From assembly GCF_018390635.1 (NCBI RefSeq), contig NZ_JAHBGE010000063.1, positions 62,001 to 126,000 on the forward strand: a stretch of DNA of 64,000 nucleotides. Direction: 5' to 3'. Of the stretch, positions 17,860-26,470 are shown piece after piece. The notes beneath the pieces were generated by a model. It was not told the origin of the DNA and did no database searches. It was given only the letters and a program-made list of their open reading frames with translations. Source of the stretch: Ancylobacter lacus. Lineage in GTDB: Bacteria > Pseudomonadota > Alphaproteobacteria > Rhizobiales > Xanthobacteraceae. The position numbers and the translations under genes are program-made. Position 1 is the stretch's first letter. Every line of letters begins with the position of its first letter.

Positions 17860-19218
17860 ATGCCGGGCGGCCGCGCCGCCCGGCGGCCCGCGCCCGGCGG
17901 CAGCGGGTGGCGGCGCCGCCTGCTGCGGGGCGGCGGGCTTTGCCTTCTCGCGCTCCTCGCGGTCTCGCCGGTGCTGGCGGGAGATGCCGGCAGCCCGGCG
18001 GTGGCGCAGGAGGCCCGGCCGGATGCCGGGGACGCGGCGGATTCCGGGCTCGACCGGGCGATCGGCCGGGCGCTGTTCCGCCGCGCCTGGGTGCCGGCGC
18101 CGAGCTCCACACGGGCGAATGACGGGCTTGGGCCGCTGTTCGATGCCCGCTCCTGCGCCGCGTGCCATCCCGGCGCGGGGCCCGGAGCAACCGCGCTGAC
18201 GCCGCAGGGCGTGCCGGACGGGCTCGGCCTGGTGCTCGCCCTGCTGCGCGCCGATGGCACGGGCGATCCCGCCTATGGCCACCGGCTGGAGACGATGACG
18301 CTGCCGGGCGTGCCGGCGGAGGGCGTGGTGCGGGTGAAGGTGCGGCCGGACGGGCGCCGGGTGCCGGAGATCGCCGAGCCGGGCTATGGTCCGCTCGACG
18401 CCGCCACCGGCCTGTCGCTGCGCGCCGCCCCCGATCTGCGCGGGCGCGGGCGGCTGGAGGAGGTGAGCGACGCCACGATCCTCGCCGGCGCCGACCCGGA
18501 CGACCGCGACGGCGACGGGGTGCGCGGCCGGGTCCGCTGGCTGGAGACGCCGGAGGGCGGCTCGCGCGTCGGCCGCTTCGGCTGGAAGGCGGCCCATGCC
18601 ACGCTGGAAGGGCAGGCCTCCGAGGCCTTCGCGCTCGATCTCGGGCTCTCCACCCCGCTGCGGCTGGAGCCCTGGGGCGACTGCACCGAGCGCCAGACCG
18701 CGTGCCGGCAGGCGCCCCACGGCCAGGACCGCGAGGGCGAGCCGGAAATCGGCGAGGCGATCGTCGCGCGGCTGGTGGACTATCTGCGTGGCCTGCCGGT
18801 GCCTTCGCCGCATGCCGGCGAGGAACCCGCGGGCGCGCGGAGCCGCAGCCGGCTCCCGGCGGGGGCAGCGCTGTTCGCCGCCACCGGCTGCGGCGCCTGC
18901 CACCGTCCGGCGCTGCCGACCCGGGGCGGGGGCGAGGCGCGGCTCTTCACCGACGTGCTGCTGCACGACATGGGGGAGGGGCTGGCCGACCCGGTGGGGC
19001 AGCCCGGCGCCGGCCCGCGCGACTGGCGCACCGCGCCCCTCGCCGGGCTCTCGCTGGCGCTGGCGCGCGGCGCCGGACTGCTGCATGACGGACGCGCCGG
19101 CTCGGTGGCGGAGGCGGTGCGCTGGCATGGCGGCGAGGCCGCCGGCGCCCGCGCCCGCTTCGACGCCCTGCCCGCGGCCGAGCGGGATCGCCTCGTCGCC
19201 TATGTCTCTTCCCTCTGA
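17860..19218 (+). CDS. Di-haem oxidoreductase (DHOR/DUF1111) family c-type cytochrome
   Basis: This protein of about 452 residues has an arginine-rich N-terminus, a hydrophobic signal core (LCLLALLAVSPVLA) and two CxxCH haem-binding motifs, CAACH (99-103) and CGACH (344-348). This fits the di-haem oxidoreductase family, also called DUF1111 or thiol oxidoreductase. It should lie in the periplasm and pass electrons. The start is uncertain: ATG 17860 lies 16 bases after the oxidase stop, while GTG 17833 would overlap it. Imelysin genes in other proteobacteria commonly neighbour this family and DUF1513, so it probably belongs to the same iron-related pathway. Confidence 0.85.
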   Translation: MPGGRAARRPAPGGSGWRRRLLRGGGLCLLALLAVSPVLAGDAGSPAVAQEARPDAGDAADSGLDRAIGRALFRRAWVPAPSSTRANDGLGPLFDARSCAACHPGAGPGATALTPQGVPDGLGLVLALLRADGTGDPAYGHRLETMTLPGVPAEGVVRVKVRPDGRRVPEIAEPGYGPLDAATGLSLRAAPDLRGRGRLEEVSDATILAGADPDDRDGDGVRGRVRWLETPEGGSRVGRFGWKAAHATLEGQASEAFALDLGLSTPLRLEPWGDCTERQTACRQAPHGQDREGEPEIGEAIVARLVDYLRGLPVPSPHAGEEPAGARSRSRLPAGAALFAATGCGACHRPALPTRGGGEARLFTDVLLHDMGEGLADPVGQPGAGPRDWRTAPLAGLSLALARGAGLLHDGRAGSVAEAVRWHGGEAAGARARFDALPAAERDRLVAYVSSL

Positions 19219-19233
19219 CCGAGGATTTCTTCG

Positions 19234-20349
19234 ATGTTCCGCCCCCTTCTCGCGCTCATCGTCGCGCTCGCCGGCCAGATCGGCCAGAGCCTGCCCGGCA
19301 TGGCCTTTGTCGCCACCGTGCTGACGCAGGCCTTCAGCAGCCGGGCGCAGGCCGCCCCGGTGAAGGCGACCGAGGTGGTGGCGGACTGGCTGCTGCCGCG
19401 CTACGACGCCCTCGCCGCCGCCGCGGCGCGGCAGAAGGAGGCCTGGCGCGCCTTCTGCGCCGCCCCGGCGCCGGCGGGCGTCGCGGCGCTGAAGGAGAGC
19501 TTTGCCGCCACCTCCGACGCGTGGGCCGCGGTGGAGTTCGTCACCTTCGGCCCGGTGGTGCTGTCGCTGCGGGCCGACCGGTTCAACCTCTTTCCCGAGC
19601 GCCGCAACGCGGTGGCGCGCGGCCTCACCGAGCTCATCGCCGATCCCACGGCGGAACGGCTGGAGCCGCAGCGCTTCGCCCGGCTCAGCGCCGCCGTGCA
19701 GGGCCTGCCGGCGCTGGAGCGGCTGCTGTACGACGAGGGCGCCGAGGCGGCGCTGCTGGCCGGGCCGGAATCGGCGCGGCGCTGCGCCATCGGCGCCGCC
19801 ATCGCCGGCAATCTCGACGAGATCGCCACCAGCATCCGCGCCGGCTGGGGCGACGGCACCCAGGGCCTGCTCGCCCAGCTCGCCGCCGGCAAGGCCGATC
19901 CGGTGTTCTTTCCCGATCCCGACGCGCTGCTGAGCCAGATGGTGACCGACCTCGCGGGGGCCTATCAGCGCGTGGTGGACCAGCGGCTGCTGGTGGTGAT
20001 GGGCAAGAGCGCGGCCGAGGCCAAGCCCGCCCTTTCCGACCGCCGCCGCAGCGGCCGGGCCCGGGAGACCATCGTCGCCGTGACCGCGAGCGCCCAGGCG
20101 CTGGCGGTGCGCTTCGCCGCCGGGCTCGACGCCCGGGGCAAGGGCATCGTCGACCGCGACGCCGCGGCCGCCACGGCCGCCGTCTCGGCGCTGTCCGCCG
20201 ATATCGGCGCCGCCGCTCAGGAGGCGAAGGGCCGCCGGCAGCTCGAGGCCGCCATTACCGCGCTGAAGACGGCGCAGAAGAGCATTGCCGAGCCGCTGGC
20301 TTCCGGCCTCGGCGTGCCGCTCGGCTTCAACGCGCTGGATGGCGACTGA
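19234..20349 (+). CDS. Second imelysin-family periplasmic protein
   Basis: This 371-residue protein begins with a hydrophobic export signal (LLALIVALAGQIGQ... to about SRAQA, residue 40). The mature part is an alpha-helical imelysin-like domain with DAWAAVEFVTFGPVVLSLRADRF and the segment QGLPALERLLYDEGAE, the region equivalent to the GxHxxE motif of the first imelysin but without that exact motif. It is therefore likely a non-catalytic, ligand-binding paralogue. It is translated 15 bases after the di-haem gene, behind a GAGGAT site, and 11 bases before the DUF1513 gene. Confidence 0.85.
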   Translation: MFRPLLALIVALAGQIGQSLPGMAFVATVLTQAFSSRAQAAPVKATEVVADWLLPRYDALAAAAARQKEAWRAFCAAPAPAGVAALKESFAATSDAWAAVEFVTFGPVVLSLRADRFNLFPERRNAVARGLTELIADPTAERLEPQRFARLSAAVQGLPALERLLYDEGAEAALLAGPESARRCAIGAAIAGNLDEIATSIRAGWGDGTQGLLAQLAAGKADPVFFPDPDALLSQMVTDLAGAYQRVVDQRLLVVMGKSAAEAKPALSDRRRSGRARETIVAVTASAQALAVRFAAGLDARGKGIVDRDAAAATAAVSALSADIGAAAQEAKGRRQLEAAITALKTAQKSIAEPLASGLGVPLGFNALDGD

Positions 20350-20360
20350 GGAGAGGGCCG

Positions 20361-21509
20361 ATGAGCCGCAACCCGACGACTGACCCCGCCTCTTCCCGCA
20401 CCGACCGCCGTTCCCTGCTGGCCCGGCTGGGTGGGCTGGTGCTGGCGCCGCGGGTGCTGTTCGGCGCCGCCCATGCGCAGGACCATGCCCACGATCCCGC
20501 GCTCGAGGCCGAGTGGCTCGCCACCGCGGCGGTGGAAGGCGGCTTCGCGCCGGTGGTGCTGTCGGCCGGGCTCGATCCCGCGACGGTGGGGCGCGGCGCG
20601 CAGCGGCTGCACTGGGTGGAGCCGAGCCCGGACGGCCGCCATGCCGTCGCGGTCGCCCGCCGGCCGGGCACCGCCGCCGTGGTGTTCGACCGGGTGTCGG
20701 GCGCGGTGGTGGAAACCTTCGAGCCCGGGCCGGGCCGGGTGTTCTCCGGCCATGGCCGCTTCAGCGCCGATGGCCGCCGCTTCCTTGCCGTCGAGATCGA
20801 CCGCGCCAGCGGGGAGGGCACGGTCTCGCTGCGCGATCCCGCCGACGGCTTCGCCTTGCGGGGGGAGTGGGCCTCCGCCGGCATCGGCCCGCACGACATG
20901 CTCGGCACCGGCGGGGTGCTGGTGGTCGCCAATGGCGGGCTGGAGCCCGGCACGCCGGAGGCGCTGGGCGCGGAGGAGGCGGGCTCCGGCATCGCCGTTC
21001 TCGACCGCGCCACCGGCGAGGCCCGGGCGGTCGGCCGGCTGGCGCCGGACCTCGCCTCGCTCTCGCTGCGCCACCTCGCCGTGGCGCCGGACGGCCTCGT
21101 GGTGGTCGCCGCGCAGGATGTGCTCGCCGACGGGGTGGCGCGCCCGCTGGTCCACGGCGTCGGGCTCGACGGCCGGCTCACCCCGTTCGAGGCGCCCGAC
21201 GCGGAGTGGCGCGCCTTCCGCACCTATATCGGCTCCATCGCCTTCGATGTCTCGGGCGCCTATGTCGCCGCCGCCAGCCCGCGCGGCAACCGGGTGAGCG
21301 TCTGGCGCCGCGACGGCCGCTTCATCGGCGCGGTGACGCTGGTCGATGGCTGCGGGCTGGCGCCGACGCGGAAGGCCGGGGAGTTCCTCGCCACCAGCGG
21401 GCTGGGCGAGATGGTGCGGCTGGCGACCGATGGCGAATCCGTCGGCGTCGTGGGCCGTCGCGGTGGCGGCCCGCGTTTCGATAATCATGCCACATTGGTT
21501 CTTATGTAA
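20361..21509 (+). CDS. Tat-exported DUF1513 protein
   Basis: This 382-residue protein begins with a twin-arginine signal (DRRSLLARLGGLVLAPRVLFG) and continues as a DUF1513-type beta-propeller-like domain. Landmarks are GHGRFSADGRRFLAVEID, GPHDMLGTGGVLVVANGG, SLSLRHLAVAPDGLVVVAAQ and a C-terminal DNHATLVL. DUF1513 is the customary last gene of imelysin/di-haem clusters and its biochemical role is not established. The ATG at 20361 is 11 bases after the second imelysin stop, behind GAGGAGAGG. The end coincides with a sharp drop in GC content, marking the end of the operon. Confidence 0.88.
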   Translation: MSRNPTTDPASSRTDRRSLLARLGGLVLAPRVLFGAAHAQDHAHDPALEAEWLATAAVEGGFAPVVLSAGLDPATVGRGAQRLHWVEPSPDGRHAVAVARRPGTAAVVFDRVSGAVVETFEPGPGRVFSGHGRFSADGRRFLAVEIDRASGEGTVSLRDPADGFALRGEWASAGIGPHDMLGTGGVLVVANGGLEPGTPEALGAEEAGSGIAVLDRATGEARAVGRLAPDLASLSLRHLAVAPDGLVVVAAQDVLADGVARPLVHGVGLDGRLTPFEAPDAEWRAFRTYIGSIAFDVSGAYVAAASPRGNRVSVWRRDGRFIGAVTLVDGCGLAPTRKAGEFLATSGLGEMVRLATDGESVGVVGRRGGGPRFDNHATLVLM

Positions 21510-21689
21510 TACGAATTCAGTACTTTACGTCGTTACCCGTTAATGGTGAGGATGTACCGAAATATAACATATGTTAATTTATATGAGCGATTTCTAGACC
21601 CTTATGGATTTGCGCTGTTGCCGTTATACACTAGGAATAACGTTGCGGCATCGCTACTCCTTGTCATCCACTGGTCGGAGGGATGACAT
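21510..21689. promoter_or_regulatory. AT-rich upstream region of the outer-membrane protein gene
   Basis: These 180 bases are strikingly AT-rich for this genome, with ATATAACATATGTTAATTTAT in the middle and TTATACACT nearer the gene. This suits a strong or nucleoid-protein-controlled promoter for an abundant surface protein. I did not find a confident -35/-10 pair. Confidence 0.45.
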
Positions 21690-22466
21690 ATGAAGAAGAT
21701 TCTGCTCGCGAGCGCCGCCTTCGGGCTGCTGCTCCCGGTTGCTACCGCTTCGGCTGCCGACATGGCGTATCCGGTGAAGGCGGCGCCCGCCCCGGTCATC
21801 GTGCCGGTGTTCACCTGGACCGGCTTCTATCTCGGCGCCAATGCCGGCTATGGCGGCGGCGACTTCGATTATCCCTACAGCGCCTATGCCGGCCCGTTCG
21901 ACGCGAGCGGCTCGATCGACACCAACGCCAGCGGCTTCCTCGGCGGTGGCCAGATCGGCTATAATTTCCAGCTCGACAACAACGTCGTCGTCGGCGTCGA
22001 GGCCGACATCATGTGGTCGGGTATTGACGGCGAGGTCTCCGGCAACACGTCGCTCTATGCGTTCGACGATTACGTCGGTTCGCTCGGCACGAAGGTCGGC
22101 TCGGAGGTCGAGTGGTTCGGCACGGTGCGGGCCCGCCTCGGCTATGCGTGGGACCAGCTCCTGGTCTACGGCACCGGCGGTCTCGCCTATGGCAGCGTCA
22201 AGTCGCACGCCAGCCTTTCGCTGCAGGACGACAGCGGCGCGCAGGTGTTCTCCGGCAGCCTGTCCAACGACGAGGTGGAATGGGGCTGGACCATCGGCGG
22301 CGGTCTCGAATACGCGCTCAATTCCAACTGGACCTTCAAGACCGAGTATCTCTACGTCGATCTCGGCAACCAGAACTACAGCTGGGCCGGGGATGGTGCC
22401 GGGCTCAGCACCGAGGTGGAAACCAAGTTCCACGTCGTGCGGGCTGGCCTGAACTACAAGTTCTGA
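21690..22466 (+). CDS. Outer-membrane beta-barrel protein, Omp31/RopB-like
   Basis: This 258-residue protein has a clean signal peptide ending TASAA (about residue 23). The mature part opens with the YPVKAAPAPVIVPVFTWTGFYLG segment typical of alphaproteobacterial 8-stranded surface proteins of the Omp31/Omp25 kind, followed by alternating-strand sequence (GFLGGGQIGYNF, VVGVEADIMWSG, TVRARLGYAWDQLLVYGTGGLAY, RAGLNYKF). It ends in Phe, the Bam recognition residue. It probably stabilises the envelope and is abundant. A GGAGGG site precedes the ATG, and a strong terminator follows. Confidence 0.9.
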   Translation: MKKILLASAAFGLLLPVATASAADMAYPVKAAPAPVIVPVFTWTGFYLGANAGYGGGDFDYPYSAYAGPFDASGSIDTNASGFLGGGQIGYNFQLDNNVVVGVEADIMWSGIDGEVSGNTSLYAFDDYVGSLGTKVGSEVEWFGTVRARLGYAWDQLLVYGTGGLAYGSVKSHASLSLQDDSGAQVFSGSLSNDEVEWGWTIGGGLEYALNSNWTFKTEYLYVDLGNQNYSWAGDGAGLSTEVETKFHVVRAGLNYKF

Positions 22467-22505
22467 TCCGTTCGGCACCGAGCGTGCCGGTCATCGCCGT
22501 CAGCG

Positions 22506-22531
22506 GGGCCGCCCTTCGGGGCGGCCCTTTC
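22506..22531 (+). terminator. Intrinsic terminator of the outer-membrane protein gene
   Basis: GGGCCGCC pairs with GGCGGCCC over a short CTTCGG-type loop, followed by TTTCGT. It separates two convergent genes. Confidence 0.8.
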
Positions 22532-22550
22532 GTATCGCGGCCGGACGGGC

Positions 22551-23513
22551 TCAGAACCGTACCGTGGCCATGGTGGCGCGGTGGTCGGACGGCCAGGGCG
22601 TCACCACGATGTCCGCCTCCGGCGCCTTCTCGCCGACGATGCCGGCCTTCAGCACCGTCATCCCGGCGCCGCGGCCATAGGTGAAGTCGATCCGGTCGTG
22701 GTGGTCGGCCGGGTCGGTGGGCTCGGTGGTGGTGGTCCAGGTCATGCCGGGCTTCTGCGCCGGATCGGGCCAGGCGACCCGGAACAGGTCGAGGAAGCCG
22801 CCTTCTTCCGCCATCCGCCGCGAGGTGGGCCAGGCCACCGCGAGCGGCTGGCGCCCGGCCTTCACCGCCGCCTCGGTCCAGTCGAGATGCGAAGGCTCGT
22901 TGAAGTCGCCGAACACGAACACCGCATCGGCGCCGTCCGCTTCCTTCAGGTCGTGCAGGAACAGGTCGACGCCCGCCCCGCGCGCCGCCTTCGCTGCCGC
23001 CACCGCCTCGTCGGCGGTCTTGAGGAAGGGCGCCGGCCCATACTCGATGCCGAGGAGCTGGTAGGGCTGGTAGGGGAAATCGGGCAGGTGAAGCGAATAG
23101 GCGAAGACCTTGCGGCCCTTGACGTCGAGCTGCACGCCGAGGTCGTTCTCCGTCGCCTTCACGATGGGGTAGCGGCTCAGGATCGCGCCGGCCCAGAGCG
23201 CGGGATTCCGCTTGTCCTGGTCGTAATAGTAATAGCCGAGCCTGCCGGCGATTTCCCTTGCGACGCTCGGGCCGGTCGGCACGCAATTGTCGGCGTCGCA
23301 GGGGTCCGGCTCCGGCCGCGTCTCGAGCACGCCGATGATGTCGGGGCCGACCGCCCGGATGGCGGCGACGGTTTCGTCCACCGGCTTGCCAGCATTGGCG
23401 CCGCCGCCCCAGATGTTGAAGCTCATCACCGTCAGCTCGGTCGGCTCGGCCGCCCGGCCCGCGCCGGGCAGCAGGGCCGCGGCGACCAGCGAGGCCATCA
23501 GGAGAGTTCTCAT
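22551..23513 (-). CDS. Exported endonuclease/exonuclease/phosphatase-fold protein
   Basis: This 320-residue protein has a signal peptide (LLMASLVAAALLPGAGRAAEP) and a DNase I-like metallophosphatase domain: SFNIWGGGANAG (metal Asn), GVLETRPEPD (Glu), FAYSLHLPDFPYQ, FVFGDFNEPSHLDW (Asp/Asn), DRIDFTYG and the terminal PSDHRATMATVRF (Asp-His pair). The set is complete, so it should be an active phosphodiesterase or phosphatase acting outside the cytoplasm. The start at MRTLLMASLV was chosen for the signal peptide; the frame is open further upstream. A PHO-box-like repeat lies 42 bases upstream, which favours phosphate scavenging from nucleic acid or lipid phosphodiesters. Confidence 0.87.
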   Translation of the reverse strand: MRTLLMASLVAAALLPGAGRAAEPTELTVMSFNIWGGGANAGKPVDETVAAIRAVGPDIIGVLETRPEPDPCDADNCVPTGPSVAREIAGRLGYYYYDQDKRNPALWAGAILSRYPIVKATENDLGVQLDVKGRKVFAYSLHLPDFPYQPYQLLGIEYGPAPFLKTADEAVAAAKAARGAGVDLFLHDLKEADGADAVFVFGDFNEPSHLDWTEAAVKAGRQPLAVAWPTSRRMAEEGGFLDLFRVAWPDPAQKPGMTWTTTTEPTDPADHHDRIDFTYGRGAGMTVLKAGIVGEKAPEADIVVTPWPSDHRATMATVRF

Positions 23514-23554
23514 GTTCCGCTCCGTATGTGGAGCCGCCGGGGTAGGGCGGGGCG

Positions 23555-23572
23555 GTGACGCTGCCGTGACAT
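23555..23572 (-). promoter_or_regulatory. PHO-box-like direct repeat
   Basis: On the minus strand it reads ATGTCAC-GGCA-GCGTCAC, two 7-base half sites with 11-base periodicity, close to the PhoB consensus CTGTCAY-N4-CTGTCAY. It lies 42 bases before the exported phosphatase-fold gene. Confidence 0.55.
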
Positions 23573-23725
23573 GATACCGTCCTGCGCAGGGGATGTGCGC
23601 AAGGTGCTGCCGTCGCCGCGGCAACGCATGCGCGCCGGGCGGGGCCCCCGGGCGGCGCCGGCCCTTTCCTTTGCCGGCGGGGGCGTGGATAAGGCGGTGT
23701 CGTTCCCGCTCCGACGGACCCGCCG

Positions 23726-24871
23726 ATGAACCCCGTCTTCGCCAGCCTGCCCACCACCGTGTTCGAGACCATGTCCGCGCTGGCGCGGACCCACGAGGCG
23801 GTCAATCTCGGACAGGGCTTTCCCGACGATCCCGGCCCGGAGGACGTGCGCGCCCGGGCGGCGGACGCCGTGCTGAACGGCTGGAACCAGTACCCGCCGA
23901 TGATGGGCGTGCCGGAGCTGCGGCAGGCGGTGGCGGCGCATTATGCCCGCTGGCAGGGGCTCGATCTCGACCCGGCGGCGGAAGTGATGGTCACCTCCGG
24001 CGCGACCGAGGCGCTTGCCGGCGCGCTGCTGGCGCTGATCGCCCCGGGCGACGAGGTCGTGCTGTTCCAGCCGCTCTACGACGCCTATCTGCCGCTGGTG
24101 CTGCGGGCGGGCGGGGTGCCGCGGCTGGTGCGGCTCGCCCCGCCGCACTGGCGGCTGGACGAGGCGGCGCTTGCCGCCGCCTTCACCCCGCGCACCCGGG
24201 TGGTGCTGTTCAACAACCCGCACAACCCCACGGGCCGGGTGTTCGAGGACGACGAGCTGGAGCTGCTCGCCGGCTTCTGCCGCCGCAGCGGCGCGGTGCT
24301 GGTGAGCGACGAGGTGTGGGAGCATGTCGTGTTCGACGGCCGCCGCCACCGCTCGGTGCTGTCGTTGCCGGGAATGCGCGGGCAGGCGGTGAAGATCGGC
24401 TCCGCCGGCAAGATCTTCGGCATGACGGGCTGGAAGGTCGGCTTCGTCTGCGCCGCGCCGGAGCTGATGGCCGTGCTCGCCAAGGCGCACCAGTTCCTCA
24501 CCTTCACGACTCCGCCGGCGCTTCAGCACGCGGTTGCCTACGGGCTCGCCAAGGAAGATCGGTGGTTCGAGGCGATGCGCGCCGGGCTGCAGCGCTCGCG
24601 CGACCGGCTGGTGTCCGGGCTCGGCGCTCTCGGCCTCCCGGTTCTGCCCTGCGCGGGGACCTATTTCGTCAATATCGACCTCGGCGGCGACCCGGGTGTC
24701 GATGATGAGGCCTTCTGCCGGCTGCTGGTGGAGCGCCACCGCGTCGCCGCCATCCCCGTCTCCGCCTTCTATGCGCAGGAGCCGGTGCGGCATGTGGTGC
24801 GGCTCTGCTTTGCCAAGACCGACGCGACGCTCGATCTCGCCCTCTCCCGGCTGGCAGGCTGGCGGAGGTAG
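23726..24871 (+). CDS. Class I aminotransferase (methionine/kynurenine aminotransferase-like)
   Basis: This 381-residue fold-type I PLP enzyme starts SLPTTVFETMSALARTHEAVNLGQGFPDD, the hallmark of the group containing methionine aminotransferase (YbdL/MtnE-like) and kynurenine aminotransferase. Other landmarks are VTSGATEALAGALLA, FNNPHNPTGRVFE, DEVWEHVVFDG and the catalytic lysine in GSAGKIFGMTGWKVG. It stands alone, divergent from the phosphatase gene. The substrate range is probably broad (methionine, aromatic amino acids). Its stop is 250 bases before urtA and it is not part of the nitrogen operon. Confidence 0.87.
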   Translation: MNPVFASLPTTVFETMSALARTHEAVNLGQGFPDDPGPEDVRARAADAVLNGWNQYPPMMGVPELRQAVAAHYARWQGLDLDPAAEVMVTSGATEALAGALLALIAPGDEVVLFQPLYDAYLPLVLRAGGVPRLVRLAPPHWRLDEAALAAAFTPRTRVVLFNNPHNPTGRVFEDDELELLAGFCRRSGAVLVSDEVWEHVVFDGRRHRSVLSLPGMRGQAVKIGSAGKIFGMTGWKVGFVCAAPELMAVLAKAHQFLTFTTPPALQHAVAYGLAKEDRWFEAMRAGLQRSRDRLVSGLGALGLPVLPCAGTYFVNIDLGGDPGVDDEAFCRLLVERHRVAAIPVSAFYAQEPVRHVVRLCFAKTDATLDLALSRLAGWRR

Positions 24872-24886
24872 CGGGGCGCCGGGCGC

Positions 24887-24903
24887 CGCACGCTGCTGGT
24901 GCA
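24887..24903 (+). promoter_or_regulatory. NtrC-like enhancer site (UAS)
   Basis: CGCACGCTGCTGGTGCA has GCAC and GTGC arms separated by 7 bases, the same geometry as the NtrC consensus TGCACC-N5-GGTGCA. It lies about 150 bases upstream of the -24/-12 promoter of urtA, a normal enhancer distance. Confidence 0.5.
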
Positions 24904-25050
24904 AAGGGGCGGTAGCGTCTCCCGCCGGTTTGTCTGTACGTGTGCAAAGCAGCGTCACATGCCTTCCGATTGGGCAGCCAGTGAGGCTTGTTCCGAGTTT
25001 CCAGTTGATTTGTATACGGCTTTTACCAGCCCGGGCCCTTGCCGGCAGCT

Positions 25051-25066
25051 TGGCACGCCTGTTGCA
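25051..25066 (+). promoter_or_regulatory. Sigma-54 (RpoN) -24/-12 promoter of the urt-ure operon
   Basis: TGGCACGCCTGTTGCA matches the RpoN consensus TGGCAC-N5-TTGCA exactly, with the invariant GG and GC doublets ten bases apart. It lies 60 bases before the urtA start, leaving a short leader. It implies activation by an enhancer-binding protein, most likely NtrC under nitrogen limitation. Confidence 0.85.
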
Positions 25067-25125
25067 AAATCCCCGTCCAGCACGCGGACGGGGGTCCTGC
25101 GTGTCTACTCCAGAAGGGAACGAAA

Positions 25126-26430
25126 ATGTTGAAGCTGTTCTCCCATGCGGGCCGCGTCGTCGGCCGCGTGGCCGCCGGTGCGGCTGCGCTGGCGATCGGT
25201 GCGTCCGTTTCGGCAAAGGCTGAGGATTCGATCAAGGTCGGCGTGCTCCACTCGCTCTCGGGCACGATGGCGATCAGCGAGACCACGCTGAAGGACACCG
25301 TGCTGTTCCTCGTGGACGAGCAGAACAAGAAGGGCGGCCTGCTGGGCAAGAAGCTCGAGGCGGTCGTTGTCGACCCCGCGTCCAACTGGCCGCTTTTCGC
25401 CGAAAAGGCGCGCGAGCTGATCACCAAGGACAAGGTCGTCGTGGTGTTCGGCTGCTGGACCTCGGTGTCGCGCAAGTCCGTGCTGCCGGTCTTCAAGGAG
25501 CTCAACTCGATCCTGTTCTACCCCGTCCAGTATGAGGGCGAGGAGAGCGAGCGCAACGTGTTCTACACCGGCGCCGCCCCGAACCAGCAGGCGATCCCGG
25601 CCGTCGACTACCTCATGTCGAAGGACGGCGGCGAGGTGAAGCGCTGGGTGCTCGCGGGCACCGACTACGTCTATCCCCGCACCACCAACAAGATCCTTGA
25701 GGCCTACCTTCTCTCGAAGGGCGTCGCCAAGGAAGACATCATGATCAACTACACGCCGTTCGGTCACTCCGACTGGCAGACCATCGTCGCCGACATCAAG
25801 AAGTTCGGCTCGGCCGGCAAGAAGACCGCCGTGGTCTCCACCATCAACGGCGACGCCAACGTTCCCTTCTACAAGGAGCTCGGCAACCAGGGCATCAAGG
25901 CGACCGACATCCCGGTCGTGGCGTTCTCGGTCGGCGAAGAAGAGCTCGCCGGCATCGACACCAAGCCGCTGGTCGGCCATCTCGCCGCCTGGAACTACTT
26001 CGAGTCGATCGACACCCCCGAGAACAAGAAGTTCATCGCGGAGTGGCAGGCCTACACCAAGAACCCCAAGCGCGTGACCAACGACCCGATGGAGGCCACC
26101 TATATCGGCTTCAACGCCTGGGTCGCGGCCGTCGAGAAGGTGAAGAGCACCGATCCCGACAAGGTCATCGACGCCCTGCCGGGCATCAAGGTTCCGAACC
26201 TCACCGGCGGCACCGCCGAGGTCCTGCCGAACCACCACATCACCAAGCCCGTCTTCATCGGCGAGATCGAGGACAACGGCCAGTTCGACGTGGTGTGGAA
26301 GAGCAACGGCCTCGTCCCCGGCGACGCGTGGTCGGACTACCTCGAGGGTTCCAAGGACCTCGAGGCCGACTGGGTGAAGCTGAAGTGCGGCAACTACAAC
26401 ACCGTCACCAAGAAGTGCGGCGGCTCCTGA
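25126..26430 (+). CDS. urtA: Urea ABC transporter, substrate-binding protein
   Basis: The 434-residue periplasmic binding protein captures urea for the UrtBCDE transporter. A signal peptide ends at VSAKAED (about residue 26). The mature part begins IKVGVLHSLSGTMAISETTLKD and continues GCWTSVSRKSVLPVFKELNSILFYPVQYEGEE, the canonical UrtA sequence of the branched-chain-type binding proteins. The ATG at 25126 follows AGAAGGGAACGAAA. It is the first gene of a cluster of eleven, directly behind the RpoN promoter. A block of strong hairpins after its stop probably makes UrtA more abundant than the permease subunits. Confidence 0.95.
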   Translation: MLKLFSHAGRVVGRVAAGAAALAIGASVSAKAEDSIKVGVLHSLSGTMAISETTLKDTVLFLVDEQNKKGGLLGKKLEAVVVDPASNWPLFAEKARELITKDKVVVVFGCWTSVSRKSVLPVFKELNSILFYPVQYEGEESERNVFYTGAAPNQQAIPAVDYLMSKDGGEVKRWVLAGTDYVYPRTTNKILEAYLLSKGVAKEDIMINYTPFGHSDWQTIVADIKKFGSAGKKTAVVSTINGDANVPFYKELGNQGIKATDIPVVAFSVGEEELAGIDTKPLVGHLAAWNYFESIDTPENKKFIAEWQAYTKNPKRVTNDPMEATYIGFNAWVAAVEKVKSTDPDKVIDALPGIKVPNLTGGTAEVLPNHHITKPVFIGEIEDNGQFDVVWKSNGLVPGDAWSDYLEGSKDLEADWVKLKCGNYNTVTKKCGGS

Positions 26431-26470
26431 GCCCGGCTTCCTGACAGCTCCTTCGGGGGGCGGGACGATC

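Noticed and set aside
24959-25125. N-terminal extension of UrtA or leader peptide upstream of 25126
   Set aside because: The upstream part of the open frame crosses the RpoN promoter and does not look like a signal peptide; the ATG at 25126 has a good site and signal sequence.
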